Numbered from the stretch's first letter, positions 1 through 7,813 are shown. The stretch: DNA of 23,573 bases from an uncultured Pseudomonadaceae bacterium (GCA_947630465.1 CANRHT010000004.1:1-23573); one strand, 5' to 3'. Notes: generated from the letters alone by a model not told the origin. Translations and numbers: made by a program.

Positions 1-28
1 AACACTTAACACTCAACAGCTATCACTC

Positions 29-49
29 ACACAGACAGTTGATCTGTGT
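29..49. repeat. Perfect 7-bp hairpin just after the yhiI-like stop codon
   Basis: ACACAGA (29-35) and TCTGTGT (43-49) form a perfect inverted repeat with a 7-nt loop. It starts two bases past the stop codon of the minus-strand gene at 51. No T-run follows on the minus strand, so it is not a classical terminator. It may be an intercistronic hairpin between this gene and an ABC transporter gene expected beyond the left edge. The pairing is seen directly; the role is a guess. Confidence 0.35.
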
Positions 50-50
50 A

Positions 51-1016
51 TTAAAACTGCGGCGGCCAACTGACCTCAGCATCTTTACGCACATAGGCCG
101 AGCCTCGCATGCCTGGCTTCGCTTGTGGCACAGCGGCAGGATCAAGCAGTCGTAACTTCACGCGAAACACCAACTTCTGGCGCTCGTCACGCGTCTCAAC
201 TTCTTTGGGGGTGAACTGGGCTTTAGCGGCGACAAAAGCGACTTGTGCAGGTAAGACCTGTTCCGGTAACGCGTCTAACACCATGCGTGCCTCATCTTGA
301 GCAGCTAAGCGTCCAGCGACGTAGGCCGGCAAGTACACATTCATATACTGATCGGCAGGATCAATCAGTAGAAAAACCCGCCCACCGGCACCTAACACTT
401 CACCGGGTTCAGCCAAGCGTAATTGCACCACAGCGTTGATCGGCGCGCGCAAACTGCTGTCCTCAATTTCACTGGTTAACTGGGTGACCATTGCTTGCGC
501 TGAGTTAATCGCCGCTTGCGCCGCCTGTACTTGTGCCTGCGCCGCCGCTAAAGCAGCGGAGGCCGTATCAAAACGCGCTTGCTGCTGATCGATTTGCTGG
601 CCACTGGCATGCCCGCGCGCATACAACTCACGAAAACGGGCTAAATCTTGTTGCGCCAAACGACGCTCACTTTCACGCACATGCACTACAGCTTGTGCAG
701 CAGCGACGTTATCATGCGCCCGCAACACTTCTGACTCGGCTTGGGCGCGCTGCGCCTCTAAGGTGCGCGTATCCATGCGTGCTAAGAGCTGCCCCGCTTC
801 AACGCTATCACCCTCATCAACTAACACTTGCGCTAAACGCCCGGGGTATTTACTGGCCACCTGCACTTCAGTGGCTTCTAAACGGCCGTTGGCTTGGTAC
901 AGCCCTTCGGGTAATCGATCTTGCAAAGACTTCCAATAACCAAAACCAGCCGCCGCCGCTAAGCCAATCAGTAAAGGCGCAATAAATAAACGAGACGGAC
1001 TTGAGTGCTTAGACAT
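51..1016 (-). CDS. yhiI: YhiI-like HlyD-family membrane fusion (periplasmic adaptor) protein
   Basis: Periplasmic adaptor of an ABC-type efflux system, anchored in the inner membrane. Start: the ATG at 1016 has AAGGAG just upstream; an in-frame ATG at 1070 has no comparable site, so the protein is 321 residues. An N-terminal signal anchor (PLLIGLAAAAGFGYW) is followed by a barrel-sandwich hybrid half (SKYPGRLAQVLVDEGDSV, then LLARMDTRTLEAQR). Next comes a long Ala/Gln-rich coiled-coil hairpin and the second hybrid half (LRAPINAVVQLRLAEPGEVL). The tail matches, from memory, E. coli YhiI (QFTPKEVETRDERQKLVFRV), whose partner is the ABC ATPase/permease RbbA. The gene ends 50 bases from the window edge, so the ABC subunits are expected to the left on the same strand. 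Family sure; exported substrate unknown. Confidence 0.9.
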   Translation of the reverse strand: MSKHSSPSRLFIAPLLIGLAAAAGFGYWKSLQDRLPEGLYQANGRLEATEVQVASKYPGRLAQVLVDEGDSVEAGQLLARMDTRTLEAQRAQAESEVLRAHDNVAAAQAVVHVRESERRLAQQDLARFRELYARGHASGQQIDQQQARFDTASAALAAAQAQVQAAQAAINSAQAMVTQLTSEIEDSSLRAPINAVVQLRLAEPGEVLGAGGRVFLLIDPADQYMNVYLPAYVAGRLAAQDEARMVLDALPEQVLPAQVAFVAAKAQFTPKEVETRDERQKLVFRVKLRLLDPAAVPQAKPGMRGSAYVRKDAEVSWPPQF

Positions 1017-1389
1017 GCTTGCTCCTTGCAAGTTAAAACCAGATAACATCAATTCAACACGGGGCGCCACATCGAGTCGCAGTCACATACAACACTCGAT
1101 CAGGCTCGGCGCTACACAGCATACTACGAAAATTTAAACGACTGTTTAACTGCGAGCATTAAATTGCCTCACACCAGAGAGCTTTAGTCTATAGCGCTAT
1201 TCTTCTCTGCTACGCAGTCCTATATGATGCGCCACAGAAGGTTCGCGTGATATTCAGTATTGAACTTTTTCTATTCTGAGCAATCACTTACTGCCTTGAG
1301 CATAGCTGCGCAGCATGAGCGCCATTTTTGTTCATACATCCAAACACACCTTAAAGCTGCACAGCACGCGCCGGAGCATCGACACACCC
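1017..1389. other. Intergenic region between divergent yhiI-like gene and small membrane gene
   Basis: About 370 bases, AT-rich in the middle, between two divergently transcribed genes, so it should hold both promoters. It contains the ribosome binding site of the minus-strand gene (AAGGAG near 1020-1027 on that strand). I see TTGAAC near 1260 on the plus strand but no convincing -10 partner at normal spacing. No RNA gene, terminator or repeat recognised. Confidence 0.5.
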
Positions 1390-1569
1390 ATGAAACGCAA
1401 ACCTGATTTAATGTGGTTATTAGTGATTATTTTTGGTTTAGGTGTGGTCACTACGGGCTATACGCAAAGTTTGCGCGATCGCAGCACTGATCAGCAGCAA
1501 CATACTGTTTATCAAGTGCAATCTATCTCGGCGTCTGATACCAAGACTGGTCAGTCACCACAGCGCTGA
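1390..1569 (+). CDS. Small single-span membrane protein of unknown function
   Basis: A 59-residue protein beginning MKRKPDLMWLLVIIFGLG. A positively charged N-terminus (KRK) is followed by one hydrophobic span (residues 8-24) and a polar, Gln/Ser-rich tail, suggesting an N-in single-pass membrane peptide or an uncleaved signal anchor. The start at 1390 is preferred over an in-frame ATG at 1315 because GGAG lies 13 bases upstream and the hydrophobic segment then sits at the N-terminus. Its 3' end runs 47 bases into the 3' end of the convergent ygfA. I recall similar short proteins beside ygfA in other pseudomonads but can name no family. The main doubt is whether it is expressed. Confidence 0.55.
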   Translation: MKRKPDLMWLLVIIFGLGVVTTGYTQSLRDRSTDQQQHTVYQVQSISASDTKTGQSPQR

Positions 1570-2131
1570 GGGCAATATCCCAAGGGTCCAGCGGTATGTG
1601 CGCCAACCGCTGACACTCATGTGCTAAGCCAATGCGCTGCGGAGTCATACGCTGTTGGTGCTGAGCTAATTGCGCAAAACAGCGATCATAAAAACCACCG
1701 CCCATGCCCAAACGTCCCCCCTGCGTATCAAAACCAACTAAGGGTAAAAACACTACATCCAAGGTCCAAGCGGCACGCTGATCAGCGCTGCACCAACGTG
1801 GCTGTAATAGACCAAAACGGTTTTTTTCCCATTGCTGAGTAGGGCGAACACGCTGAAATACCATCGAGGTTTTTGGCCAAGGCGCAAGCACGGGTAAATA
1901 GACATGTTTACCGCGGCGCCACGCTTCACGCTGCACTAAATAGGGATCAATTTCGCCGTCAGCGGCGCTGTATAAAGCTATGTGCTGGGCACGCAAAAAT
2001 ACCGGCGATTGCACCACTTGGCGAAACAACTGCTCGGCAGCATGGACTTGTTGTGTAGGGGATAACTGACACCGCTGTTGACGCAATAACTTGCGTAACT
2101 GGGCTTTAGATAAAGGTGACGCGGATAACAT
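1523..2131 (-). CDS. ygfA: 5-formyltetrahydrofolate cyclo-ligase (5,10-methenyl-THF synthetase)
   Basis: Converts 5-formyl-THF to 5,10-methenyl-THF with ATP in the cytoplasm, recovering a folate storage form. The 202-residue length is normal. The family signature is intact near residues 139-149 (RLGMGGGFYDR), the Mg-ATP/folate-binding glycine-rich segment. An N-terminal basic stretch (KAQLRKLLRQQR) matches the family, as does the EIDPYLV region. The ATG at 2131 has a GGGGAG motif about 12 bases upstream that lies at the end of the 6S RNA gene. The position directly downstream of ssrS is the conserved ssrS-ygfA arrangement of gammaproteobacteria, so read-through of 6S transcripts into ygfA is expected. 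The 3' end overlaps the convergent small membrane gene by 47 bases. Confidence 0.95.
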   Translation of the reverse strand: MLSASPLSKAQLRKLLRQQRCQLSPTQQVHAAEQLFRQVVQSPVFLRAQHIALYSAADGEIDPYLVQREAWRRGKHVYLPVLAPWPKTSMVFQRVRPTQQWEKNRFGLLQPRWCSADQRAAWTLDVVFLPLVGFDTQGGRLGMGGGFYDRCFAQLAQHQQRMTPQRIGLAHECQRLAHIPLDPWDIALSAVVTDQSWYQTPR

Positions 2132-2139
2132 AACTTAAA

Positions 2140-2320
2140 AAGACTCCCCAGATATGCCGCTGCTGGCATGGCCCTTGAACCCGAAAGTTCAAGGTGGAGA
2201 TTACGTCAGATTTTTAGGCTTTCCGCAAGCGGACATGCACACCAATCTAAAAGTGTAATCCCCGGTGTGGTATGAATCGGCTCAGGGACGTAGCCACCTG
2301 GCAAGCACTCGAGGGAGACG
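2140..2320 (-). ncRNA. ssrS: 6S RNA (SsrS)
   Basis: Regulatory RNA that mimics an open promoter and sequesters sigma-70 RNA polymerase in stationary phase. Read on the minus strand, the region carries segments recognisable from E. coli 6S RNA: CCCTGAGCCGATTCATACCA near the 5' side, GCTTGCGGAAAGCCTAAAAA in the middle, and CACCTTGAAC followed by GGGTTCAAGG near the 3' side. The ends pair: GTCTCCC at 2319-2313 with GGGAGTC near 2147-2141, with one U-U mismatch, closing the terminal stem. The position between zapA and ygfA is the classical one. The 5' end is placed from the stem and from the -10 box at 2331-2326; the 3' end is approximate because a precursor may extend toward ygfA. Confidence 0.95.
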
Positions 2321-2325
2321 CCCTC

Positions 2326-2353
2326 AGTATACACAGATCTTCAGCAGCCTCAA
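2326..2353 (-). promoter_or_regulatory. Sigma-70 promoter of 6S RNA
   Basis: On the minus strand, TTGAGG (2353-2348) and TATACT (2331-2326) are separated by 16 bases. The -10 box lies 6-7 bases before the predicted 6S start near 2320-2319, which agrees with the terminal stem. The -35 box begins only eight bases past the zapA stop codon, so ssrS has its own promoter but can also receive zapA read-through. Confidence 0.75.
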
Positions 2354-2360
2354 GCCGCGC

Positions 2361-2657
2361 TTACTCATCCGCAGCTAAAGTGTTTTGCACCTGCGCCAGC
2401 AGTTGTGAAATCTGTTCAGCGCTGTTGCTATCCATCGATGCGGCCTGCTGGATATTGTGTAACTCGTAGGTGATATTGAGCGCCGCCATCACAGCAATGC
2501 GCTCGGTACCTACAACTTTGCCATTGCGTCTAATTTCACGCATTTTCTGGTCTAAATAGTTTGCCGCGCGCTGCAAGTTGTCGTTGTGCTCCGCAGGGCA
2601 AGCGATGTGATAGTCCTTATCTAAGATACGAACCGTGATCGTTTGGGCTTGGGTCAT
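2361..2657 (-). CDS. zapA: Cell division protein ZapA
   Basis: Cytoplasmic FtsZ-ring-associated protein that bundles FtsZ protofilaments. The 98 residues match the family length and layout: an N-terminal ligand-like strand (TITVRILDKDYHIACP), a globular head with LQRAANYLDQKMREIR, then a C-terminal amphipathic helix used for dimer and tetramer formation (AVMAALNITYELHNIQQ). Its ATG at 2657 overlaps the stop of the upstream TIGR02449 gene in an ATGA, so the two are translationally coupled. ssrS and ygfA follow downstream on the same strand, the standard zapA-ssrS-ygfA order. Confidence 0.95.
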   Translation of the reverse strand: MTQAQTITVRILDKDYHIACPAEHNDNLQRAANYLDQKMREIRRNGKVVGTERIAVMAALNITYELHNIQQAASMDSNSAEQISQLLAQVQNTLAADE

Positions 2658-2842
2658 AAATCGTGCTCCAACGCTTTCAGGCGTGAAATCATAGCGGCAA
2701 TTTTTTGCTGGGCTATTTCATTTTTTTCTAATAATTGCCCACGCTCAGTGCGTAACGCTTTATTGTGCACTTTAAGCTCTGCGTTACGTTGCATCAGTTG
2801 CTCAACGGCCTGCACTAAGGCTTGTAAATCAGTATTCTTCAC
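2654..2842 (-). CDS. TIGR02449-family small coiled-coil protein
   Basis: A 62-residue, almost wholly helical protein with heptad-like spacing (LQALVQAVEQLMQ, then LRTERGQLLEKNEIAQQKIAAMISRL). It belongs to the small TIGR02449 family found next to zapA in pseudomonads and relatives. The start codon is GTG at 2842, supported by AGGAGG five bases upstream, the strongest ribosome binding site in this operon. The four-base overlap with zapA implies coupled translation. By size and coiled-coil form it resembles ZapB-type partners, but a division role is inference from position, not shown by sequence. Confidence 0.85.
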   Translation of the reverse strand: MKNTDLQALVQAVEQLMQRNAELKVHNKALRTERGQLLEKNEIAQQKIAAMISRLKALEHDL

Positions 2843-3155
2843 CAGCCCTCCTCGTATGTCCTAGATCAATCAAACACTTATAATACGCATTATTCTAGCG
2901 TTCATAAGGCCTGCCGCACAGTATTAGCGGACATACCGACAAAATAAAATTATTCAAGCACACAGCTGCAGCTGACAAGCAAAACCCATGCGGTTAAGCG
3001 TATGACACAGCCCTAAAAAATGCATTGCACAGATTAACTCGAGTCGTGCTGCAAAGATGCCGGTTTAGCGCCATACTCCACAACAGGATATACTCTTATG
3101 CATCGTATAAACGACTCCTAAAACCACGTAACAGTTCCATTATTTCGGATTTTTC
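2843..3155. other. Divergent promoter region between the zapA operon and ygfB
   Basis: About 310 bases separating the minus-strand TIGR02449-zapA genes from plus-strand ygfB. It is AT-rich around 2877-2900, with -10-like stretches on both strands, so a minus-strand promoter there is plausible but not clear. On the plus strand TATACT occurs at 3089-3094 without a good -35. No RNA gene or terminator recognised. Confidence 0.5.
3089..3094 (+). promoter_or_regulatory. Possible -10 box for the ygfB-pepP-ubiH run
   Basis: TATACT matches the sigma-70 -10 consensus in five of six positions and lies about 60 bases before the ygfB start. No good -35 sits at 16-18 bases upstream, so support is weak. 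Confidence 0.3.
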
Positions 3156-3722
3156 ATGCCTCAATCTCAATCTGCTTACACCGCATTTGCCGCTTTACTC
3201 AACACCAGCGGCCATTCTGTCTCACCTGCTGAACTGCAAGGCTTACTGCTGGGTCGTTGCTGTGCCGGCGCTGGTTTTACCAATGAAGGCTGGCTTGAAG
3301 AAGCTGAAGACCTGTTTGAAAATGAAATACCCAGCAACCTGCAAGCCGCTCTGCTGGGGCTGCAGGACATGGTCAAAGCTGAATTACTGGCTGACAGCAG
3401 TGTTTCGCTGACCTTATTACTGCCCAATGACGATGAATCATTACAAGCACGCACCATCGCTATCGGCGAATGGGCGCAAGGCTTTTTAAGTGGTTTTGGC
3501 GGCAGCATTGGTAACACTGAGATCTCCAAAGATGTGCGTGAAATTTTGGAAGATTTAATTTCCATCGCACAAATTGCTATCGAAGACACTGAAGATGAAG
3601 AAGGCGAAGTCGCTTATATGGAAATCAACGAATACCTGCGTGTCGCGCCGTTATTCTTGTTTACCGAATGCGCCAATTACGTCGCACCAAAAACCGACGA
3701 AGACACACCCGCCGTACATTAA
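3156..3722 (+). CDS. ygfB: YgfB/YecA-family (UPF0149) protein
   Basis: A 188-residue acidic cytoplasmic protein of the UPF0149 family. Family landmarks are visible: the N-terminal SPAELQGLLLGRCCAG, the central ARTIAIGEWAQGFLSGFG, and the acidic C-terminal helix segment EDTEDEEGEVAYMEINEYLRV. No enzyme motif is present. The ATG at 3156 lacks a strong Shine-Dalgarno sequence. It is the first gene of a tightly spaced plus-strand run with pepP (20 bases downstream) and ubiH, as in PAO1 as I recall. In P. aeruginosa, YgfB has been reported to affect ampDh3 expression and beta-lactam resistance; whether that holds here is unknown. Confidence 0.92.
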   Translation: MPQSQSAYTAFAALLNTSGHSVSPAELQGLLLGRCCAGAGFTNEGWLEEAEDLFENEIPSNLQAALLGLQDMVKAELLADSSVSLTLLLPNDDESLQARTIAIGEWAQGFLSGFGGSIGNTEISKDVREILEDLISIAQIAIEDTEDEEGEVAYMEINEYLRVAPLFLFTECANYVAPKTDEDTPAVH

Positions 3723-3742
3723 TATGACAGGAGCCACACCGC

Positions 3743-5077
3743 ATGAGCTCAATTAGCATGTCCGAATACGCCCAACGCCGCCAGCAACTGATGGAGCGCA
3801 TGACGCCCAACAGCATTGCGATTGTGCCCGCCGCCGCGGTCAGCACGCGCAATAGCAGCGTAGAATATCCGTATCGACAACACAGTGATTTTTTCTATCT
3901 GTCCGGCTTTGCTGAGCCTGAAGCGGTGCTGGTGTTAATCCCCAAGCGTGAGCATGGCGAATATGTTGTTTTTTGCCGTGAGCGTAACCCAGAGCGTGAA
4001 CTCTGGGATGGTCTGCGCGCGGGCCAAGAAGGTGTGATTGCCAACTACCTGGCCGATGATGCTTTTCCGATCAGCGATATTGACGATATTTTGCCCGGCC
4101 TGTTGGAAGGCCGTGAGCGTGTCTATTACTCGATTGGTAACAATCCTGAATTTGATCAACACATGATGGATTGGCTCAACAGTATTCGCAGCAAAGCGCG
4201 CATGGGTGCGCAGCCACCGAAAGAATTCGTCATGCTCGATCCCCTCTTGCACGACGCTCGCCTGCATAAAAGCCCAGCGGAAATCGCCACCATGCAACGC
4301 GCTGCAGATATTTCCTGCCGCGCGCATATTCGTGCGATGCAAGCCTCCCAGCCTGGGCTGTATGAATACCATCTCGAAGCTGAGCTCGATTATGAGTTTC
4401 GCAAAGGTGGCGCACGCTTAGCGGCTTATTCGTCGATTGTCGCCAGCGGTAGCAATGCCTGTATTTTGCATTACACCGAAAACAACGCACCTTTGCATGA
4501 CGGTGATCTAGTACTGATTGATGCCGGTTGCGAAATTGATTGTTACGCCAGTGATATCACCCGCACCTTTCCGGTCAATGGTCGTTTCAGTCCTGAGCAA
4601 AAAGCTATTTATGAAATTGTGCTCAAAGCCAACCTTGAAGCCATGCATTATATTTCCCCAAAACACTGCTGGAATGATGCTCACGATGCCACGGTGCGGG
4701 TGATTACCGCGGGCTTATTGGAGCTGGGTTTACTGCAAGGCGAGCTTGATGAACTGATTGCCAGTGACGCCTACCGCCCCTTTTACATGCACCGCGCCGG
4801 ACACTGGTTGGGGTTAGATGTGCATGATGTCGGTGACTATAAAGTAAACGGTGAATGGCGGGCGCTTAAACCGGGCATGACCATGACCGTTGAGCCGGGG
4901 ATTTATATCGCGGTGGACAACTTGACTGTGCCGCAGCAATGGCGCGGAATTGGCGTGCGCATTGAAGACGATGTGGTGGTCACGGCTGACGGCTGTCAAG
5001 TGCTGACCCGCGCCGTTCCCAAATCCATTGACGAGATTGAAGCCTTAATGGCTGCCGCACAATCATCAGGAGTTTAA
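3743..5077 (+). CDS. pepP: Xaa-Pro aminopeptidase P
   Basis: Cytoplasmic metallopeptidase releasing the N-terminal residue from Xaa-Pro peptides. It has 444 residues with an N-terminal creatinase-like domain (SVEYPYRQHSDFFYLSGF) and a C-terminal pita-bread fold. All five dinuclear-metal ligands can be placed: D260 (LVLIDAGCE), D271 (SDITRTF), H354 (HRAGHWLGLDVHDVG), E384 (TVEPGIY) and E408 (RIEDDVVV). The first three have the numbers I recall for E. coli PepP; the last two are within one or two residues. AGGAG sits ahead of the ATG at 3743. It lies 20 bases after ygfB and 3 bases before ubiH, the common ygfB-pepP-ubiH operon. Nothing looks damaged. Confidence 0.97.
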   Translation: MSSISMSEYAQRRQQLMERMTPNSIAIVPAAAVSTRNSSVEYPYRQHSDFFYLSGFAEPEAVLVLIPKREHGEYVVFCRERNPERELWDGLRAGQEGVIANYLADDAFPISDIDDILPGLLEGRERVYYSIGNNPEFDQHMMDWLNSIRSKARMGAQPPKEFVMLDPLLHDARLHKSPAEIATMQRAADISCRAHIRAMQASQPGLYEYHLEAELDYEFRKGGARLAAYSSIVASGSNACILHYTENNAPLHDGDLVLIDAGCEIDCYASDITRTFPVNGRFSPEQKAIYEIVLKANLEAMHYISPKHCWNDAHDATVRVITAGLLELGLLQGELDELIASDAYRPFYMHRAGHWLGLDVHDVGDYKVNGEWRALKPGMTMTVEPGIYIAVDNLTVPQQWRGIGVRIEDDVVVTADGCQVLTRAVPKSIDEIEALMAAAQSSGV

Positions 5078-5080
5078 TCC

Positions 5081-6277
5081 ATGAGCCGAGTGCAGATTGC
5101 AATTATTGGTGGTGGCTTAGTCGGCGCCAGCTTAGCCTTAGCCTTACAAGCCGGTGCGCGTGAACGGCAGTGGAAAATTGTCCTGATTGAGCCCTTTGCG
5201 CCCGGCGATACCTTCCAGCCCAGCTACGATGGGCGCTCCTCGGCGTTGTCCTACGGCAGCCAACAAATTTATCAACGCTTAGGTTTGTGGGAGGCCATCG
5301 CGCCGCGTGCTGAAGCCATTCGCAATATCCATATTTCTGACCGTGGCCGTTTTGCTGCAACACGCCTGAGCGCCGCTGAAGAAGGTGTACCCGCCTTGGG
5401 TTATGTCGTGGAGAACGCATGGTTGGGACATTGCCTGTGGGCCGCTTTAGATAAAGAAGTCATCGAATGGCGCTGCCCCGCGCGCGTTGAGCAGATGCAA
5501 GCGCTCAGTGATGGCTATCAACTGACTTTGGACGATGGCAGCAGCCTAGACTGCGATCTGGCTATTTTGGCCGACGGTGGCCGTTCCGGATTACGCGAAC
5601 AACTGGGCATTCATGCGCACACCACGGCTTATGGACAAACAGCCCTGATTGCCAATATCAGCACCGCGCTACCTCACCAAGGCTTAGCTTTTGAACGCTT
5701 TACCGATGATGGCCCAATGGCGCTGTTGCCGCTGGCCGACAATCGTTGCGTACTGATCTGGACGCGCGAGCCCGACGAAGCGCAGCGTTTAAACGCCTTA
5801 CCCGATCAGCAGTTTTTAGCAGAATTGCAAGCCTGTTTTGGTTATCGCCTCGGCGCGATTGAGCAGGTCGGCACCCGTTATATGTATCCATTGAGCTTAA
5901 TTGAAAGCAGCGAGCAAGTGCGCGCGCATTTAGCCGTACTAGGCAACGCAGCACACAGCCTGCATCCGGTGGCGGGGCAAGGCTACAACTTGTCACTGCG
6001 CGATAGCATCGCGCTGGCCGATACTTTACTCGCTGGCCCTGCCACACCGGGCGATCTCGCGACACTGCAAGCTTTCCAACGGGCGCAACTCAGTGATCAA
6101 GAGTTAACCATTGGTTTTTCTGATCGTGTCACTCGTTTGTTTTCCAACGCTAAACCCCTGCTCGCTGGCGGCCGCAATTTAGGCTTACTCGGCCTAGATT
6201 TATTACCGCCGGCCAAGCGCTGGTTTGCACGTCAAGCCATGGGCATGGGATTGCGCAGTCATGCCGATCGACCTTAA
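5081..6277 (+). CDS. ubiH: 2-octaprenyl-6-methoxyphenol hydroxylase UbiH
   Basis: FAD-dependent monooxygenase hydroxylating the ubiquinone ring (position C1 in the usual scheme), acting with the membrane-associated Ubi complex. It has 398 residues. The N-terminal dinucleotide fold is present (IAIIGGGLVGASLALAL), then the second FAD/NADPH segment (LAILADGGRSGLR), then the family FAD-ribityl motif LGNAAHSLHPVAGQGYNL near residues 286-303. GN instead of GD in that motif fits UbiH proteins as opposed to UbiI. Translation starts three bases after the pepP stop, with CAGGAG upstream. A second homologous hydroxylase follows after 123 bases, as in related bacteria. Confidence 0.95.
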   Translation: MSRVQIAIIGGGLVGASLALALQAGARERQWKIVLIEPFAPGDTFQPSYDGRSSALSYGSQQIYQRLGLWEAIAPRAEAIRNIHISDRGRFAATRLSAAEEGVPALGYVVENAWLGHCLWAALDKEVIEWRCPARVEQMQALSDGYQLTLDDGSSLDCDLAILADGGRSGLREQLGIHAHTTAYGQTALIANISTALPHQGLAFERFTDDGPMALLPLADNRCVLIWTREPDEAQRLNALPDQQFLAELQACFGYRLGAIEQVGTRYMYPLSLIESSEQVRAHLAVLGNAAHSLHPVAGQGYNLSLRDSIALADTLLAGPATPGDLATLQAFQRAQLSDQELTIGFSDRVTRLFSNAKPLLAGGRNLGLLGLDLLPPAKRWFARQAMGMGLRSHADRP

Positions 6278-6400
6278 TGAAGGCGCAAACTCTATTGCCG
6301 CTCGATCACCCAAGCAGCGCTCAGAGCCTTGCGCTTGAGTATCCATAGGTCGCGCAGCTTGCTGCTCACACTTGCTACTACACAACAGTAGGACATCACT

Positions 6401-7618
6401 ATGAACGCAGATTTAATCATCGTTGGCGCTGGAATGGTTGGTAGTACGCTGGCCTTAGCGCTGAAAGACAGCGGGCTCAATATTGTATTACTCGACAGCA
6501 ACTCGCTGAGCGTGGCACCTTTCAGCCCTGCCCAGCCGTTTGAGTCACGTGTCAGTGCGTTATCCATTGCCAGCCAACGGATTTTAGAACGCGTAGCCGC
6601 CTGGCCTGGCATTGTTGCGCGCCGTGTCAGTCCTTACAGCGATATGCATGTGTGGGACGGCTCTGGCACCGGCAACATTCATTTTTCTGCCAGCAGCCTG
6701 CATGCTGAAGTTTTGGGGCATATTGTCGAAAACCGTCTCGTGCAAGATGCCTTGTTGGAACAGTTACAGCAGTCAAGTATCACTCTTATGGCTGAATCGC
6801 ATATTGAACTGCTGCGCCGCTCAGGTCAGGAATGGTTAATGCAATTGGCGGACGGTACTGAAATTCGCAGTCCATTAGTGATTGGCGCTGACGGTGCCAA
6901 CTCGGCGATCCGCCGCCTCACCGGCATGGCAACCCGCGAGTGGGATTATTTACACCATGCGATTGTTACCAGCGTGCGTTGTGAAAAACCACACCAACAT
7001 ACCGCTTGGCAACGTTTTACCGATGAAGGCCCCTTGGCACTGCTGCCCTTGCAACACAGCGATGGGCAAAACTGGTGCTCGATTGTCTGGTCCATTCCAC
7101 CTGAGCGAGCCCAAGCGGTGATGGCGCTGGATGATGCGGCTTTTTGTAGCGCTTTAGGTCAAGCCTGTGAGCAGCGCTTAGGTGTGATTGAGCATGCCGA
7201 ACCACGCCACAGCATTCCCCTGCGCCAGCGCCATGCCAAACGTTATGTTGCACCAGGGCTGGCCTTGATTGGTGATGCCGCGCACAGCATTCATCCGCTG
7301 GCAGGACAAGGCGTCAACCTTGGTTTTTTAGATGCTGCAGCTTTAGCACAAGTTATTTTGCATGCACTGCAGCGCGGTGAACAGATCGCCAGTGAGCGTG
7401 TCTTGAGCCGCTTTGAACGCCAACGTATGCCAGACAACCTGACGATGATGGCTGCGATGGATGGCTTTCAGCATCTGTTTCAAGCCGATGCCTTACCCGT
7501 ACGTTTACTGCGCAATATGGGCCTCACAGCGGTGGACGACTGCAGCCAAGCCAAAGCCCTCTTTATGCGCCACGCTCTCGGCTTAGGTCACAATCTGCCT
7601 GATCTGGCACGCCCTTAA
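6401..7618 (+). CDS. ubiI: UbiI/VisC-type ubiquinone ring hydroxylase
   Basis: Second flavoprotein hydroxylase of the UbiH/COQ6 family, 405 residues, most like UbiI (VisC), which installs the C5 hydroxyl during aerobic ubiquinone synthesis. Motifs: IIVGAGMVGSTLALAL at the N-terminus, FESRVSALSIASQRIL typical of the family, VIGADGANSAIRR in the middle, and LIGDAAHSIHPLAGQGVNLG for FAD. TAGGA lies eight bases before the ATG at 6401. UbiF is a close paralogue; the position next to pepP-ubiH favours UbiI. A perfect inverted repeat follows the gene. The 123 bases separating it from ubiH show no feature I can name. Confidence 0.88.
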   Translation: MNADLIIVGAGMVGSTLALALKDSGLNIVLLDSNSLSVAPFSPAQPFESRVSALSIASQRILERVAAWPGIVARRVSPYSDMHVWDGSGTGNIHFSASSLHAEVLGHIVENRLVQDALLEQLQQSSITLMAESHIELLRRSGQEWLMQLADGTEIRSPLVIGADGANSAIRRLTGMATREWDYLHHAIVTSVRCEKPHQHTAWQRFTDEGPLALLPLQHSDGQNWCSIVWSIPPERAQAVMALDDAAFCSALGQACEQRLGVIEHAEPRHSIPLRQRHAKRYVAPGLALIGDAAHSIHPLAGQGVNLGFLDAAALAQVILHALQRGEQIASERVLSRFERQRMPDNLTMMAAMDGFQHLFQADALPVRLLRNMGLTAVDDCSQAKALFMRHALGLGHNLPDLARP

Positions 7619-7632
7619 ATAACGCATAACGA

Positions 7633-7668
7633 CTGTGCCGCTAAGCGCTTACTGCTGAGGCGGCACAG
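7633..7668. repeat. Perfect 9-bp inverted repeat after ubiI
   Basis: CTGTGCCGC (7633-7641) and GCGGCACAG (7660-7668) pair perfectly across an 18-base loop, 15 bases past the ubiI stop. No T-run follows on either strand, so it is probably an mRNA 3'-end-protecting hairpin or a weak terminator for the ygfB-ubiI run. Confidence 0.5.
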
Positions 7669-7753
7669 ACACTATCGAGTGGATGTCTAGCCCGATCTAC
7701 GGGTATGAATGCAAAGATTCTGGCCGCTGCTATAGGTTTTTCTGCAGATTTAG

Positions 7754-7782
7754 TTGATAAACTAAATGCAATTAACTATCAT
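7754..7782 (+). promoter_or_regulatory. Sigma-70 promoter of the iron-binding protein gene
   Basis: TTGATA (7754-7759), exactly 17 bases, then TATCAT (7777-7782). Transcription would start near 7789, giving a leader of about 25 bases before the ATG at 7814. A Fur-like box covers the spacer and the -10. Confidence 0.7.
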
Positions 7783-7783
7783 T
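7765..7783. promoter_or_regulatory. Fur-like box over the promoter
   Basis: The 19 bases at 7765-7783 match the NATWAT-type Fur array (AATGATAATCATTATCATT) at 14 positions by hand alignment. The right half is the best part (TATCATT). Fur bound here would cover the spacer and -10 of the promoter, the expected geometry for iron repression. Support comes from the downstream gene being a ferric-iron binding protein. Confidence 0.6.
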
Positions 7784-7813
7784 TACAAAATATTACTCCA
7801 ACCTGAGGTTGCC

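Noticed and set aside
3025..3411. Open frame overlapping ygfB in another frame.
   Set aside because: It is a shadow of ygfB coding sequence with no ribosome binding site and no recognisable protein.
5103..6065. Minus-strand open frames opposite ubiH.
   Set aside because: They are antisense shadows rich in Arg and Pro with no start context.
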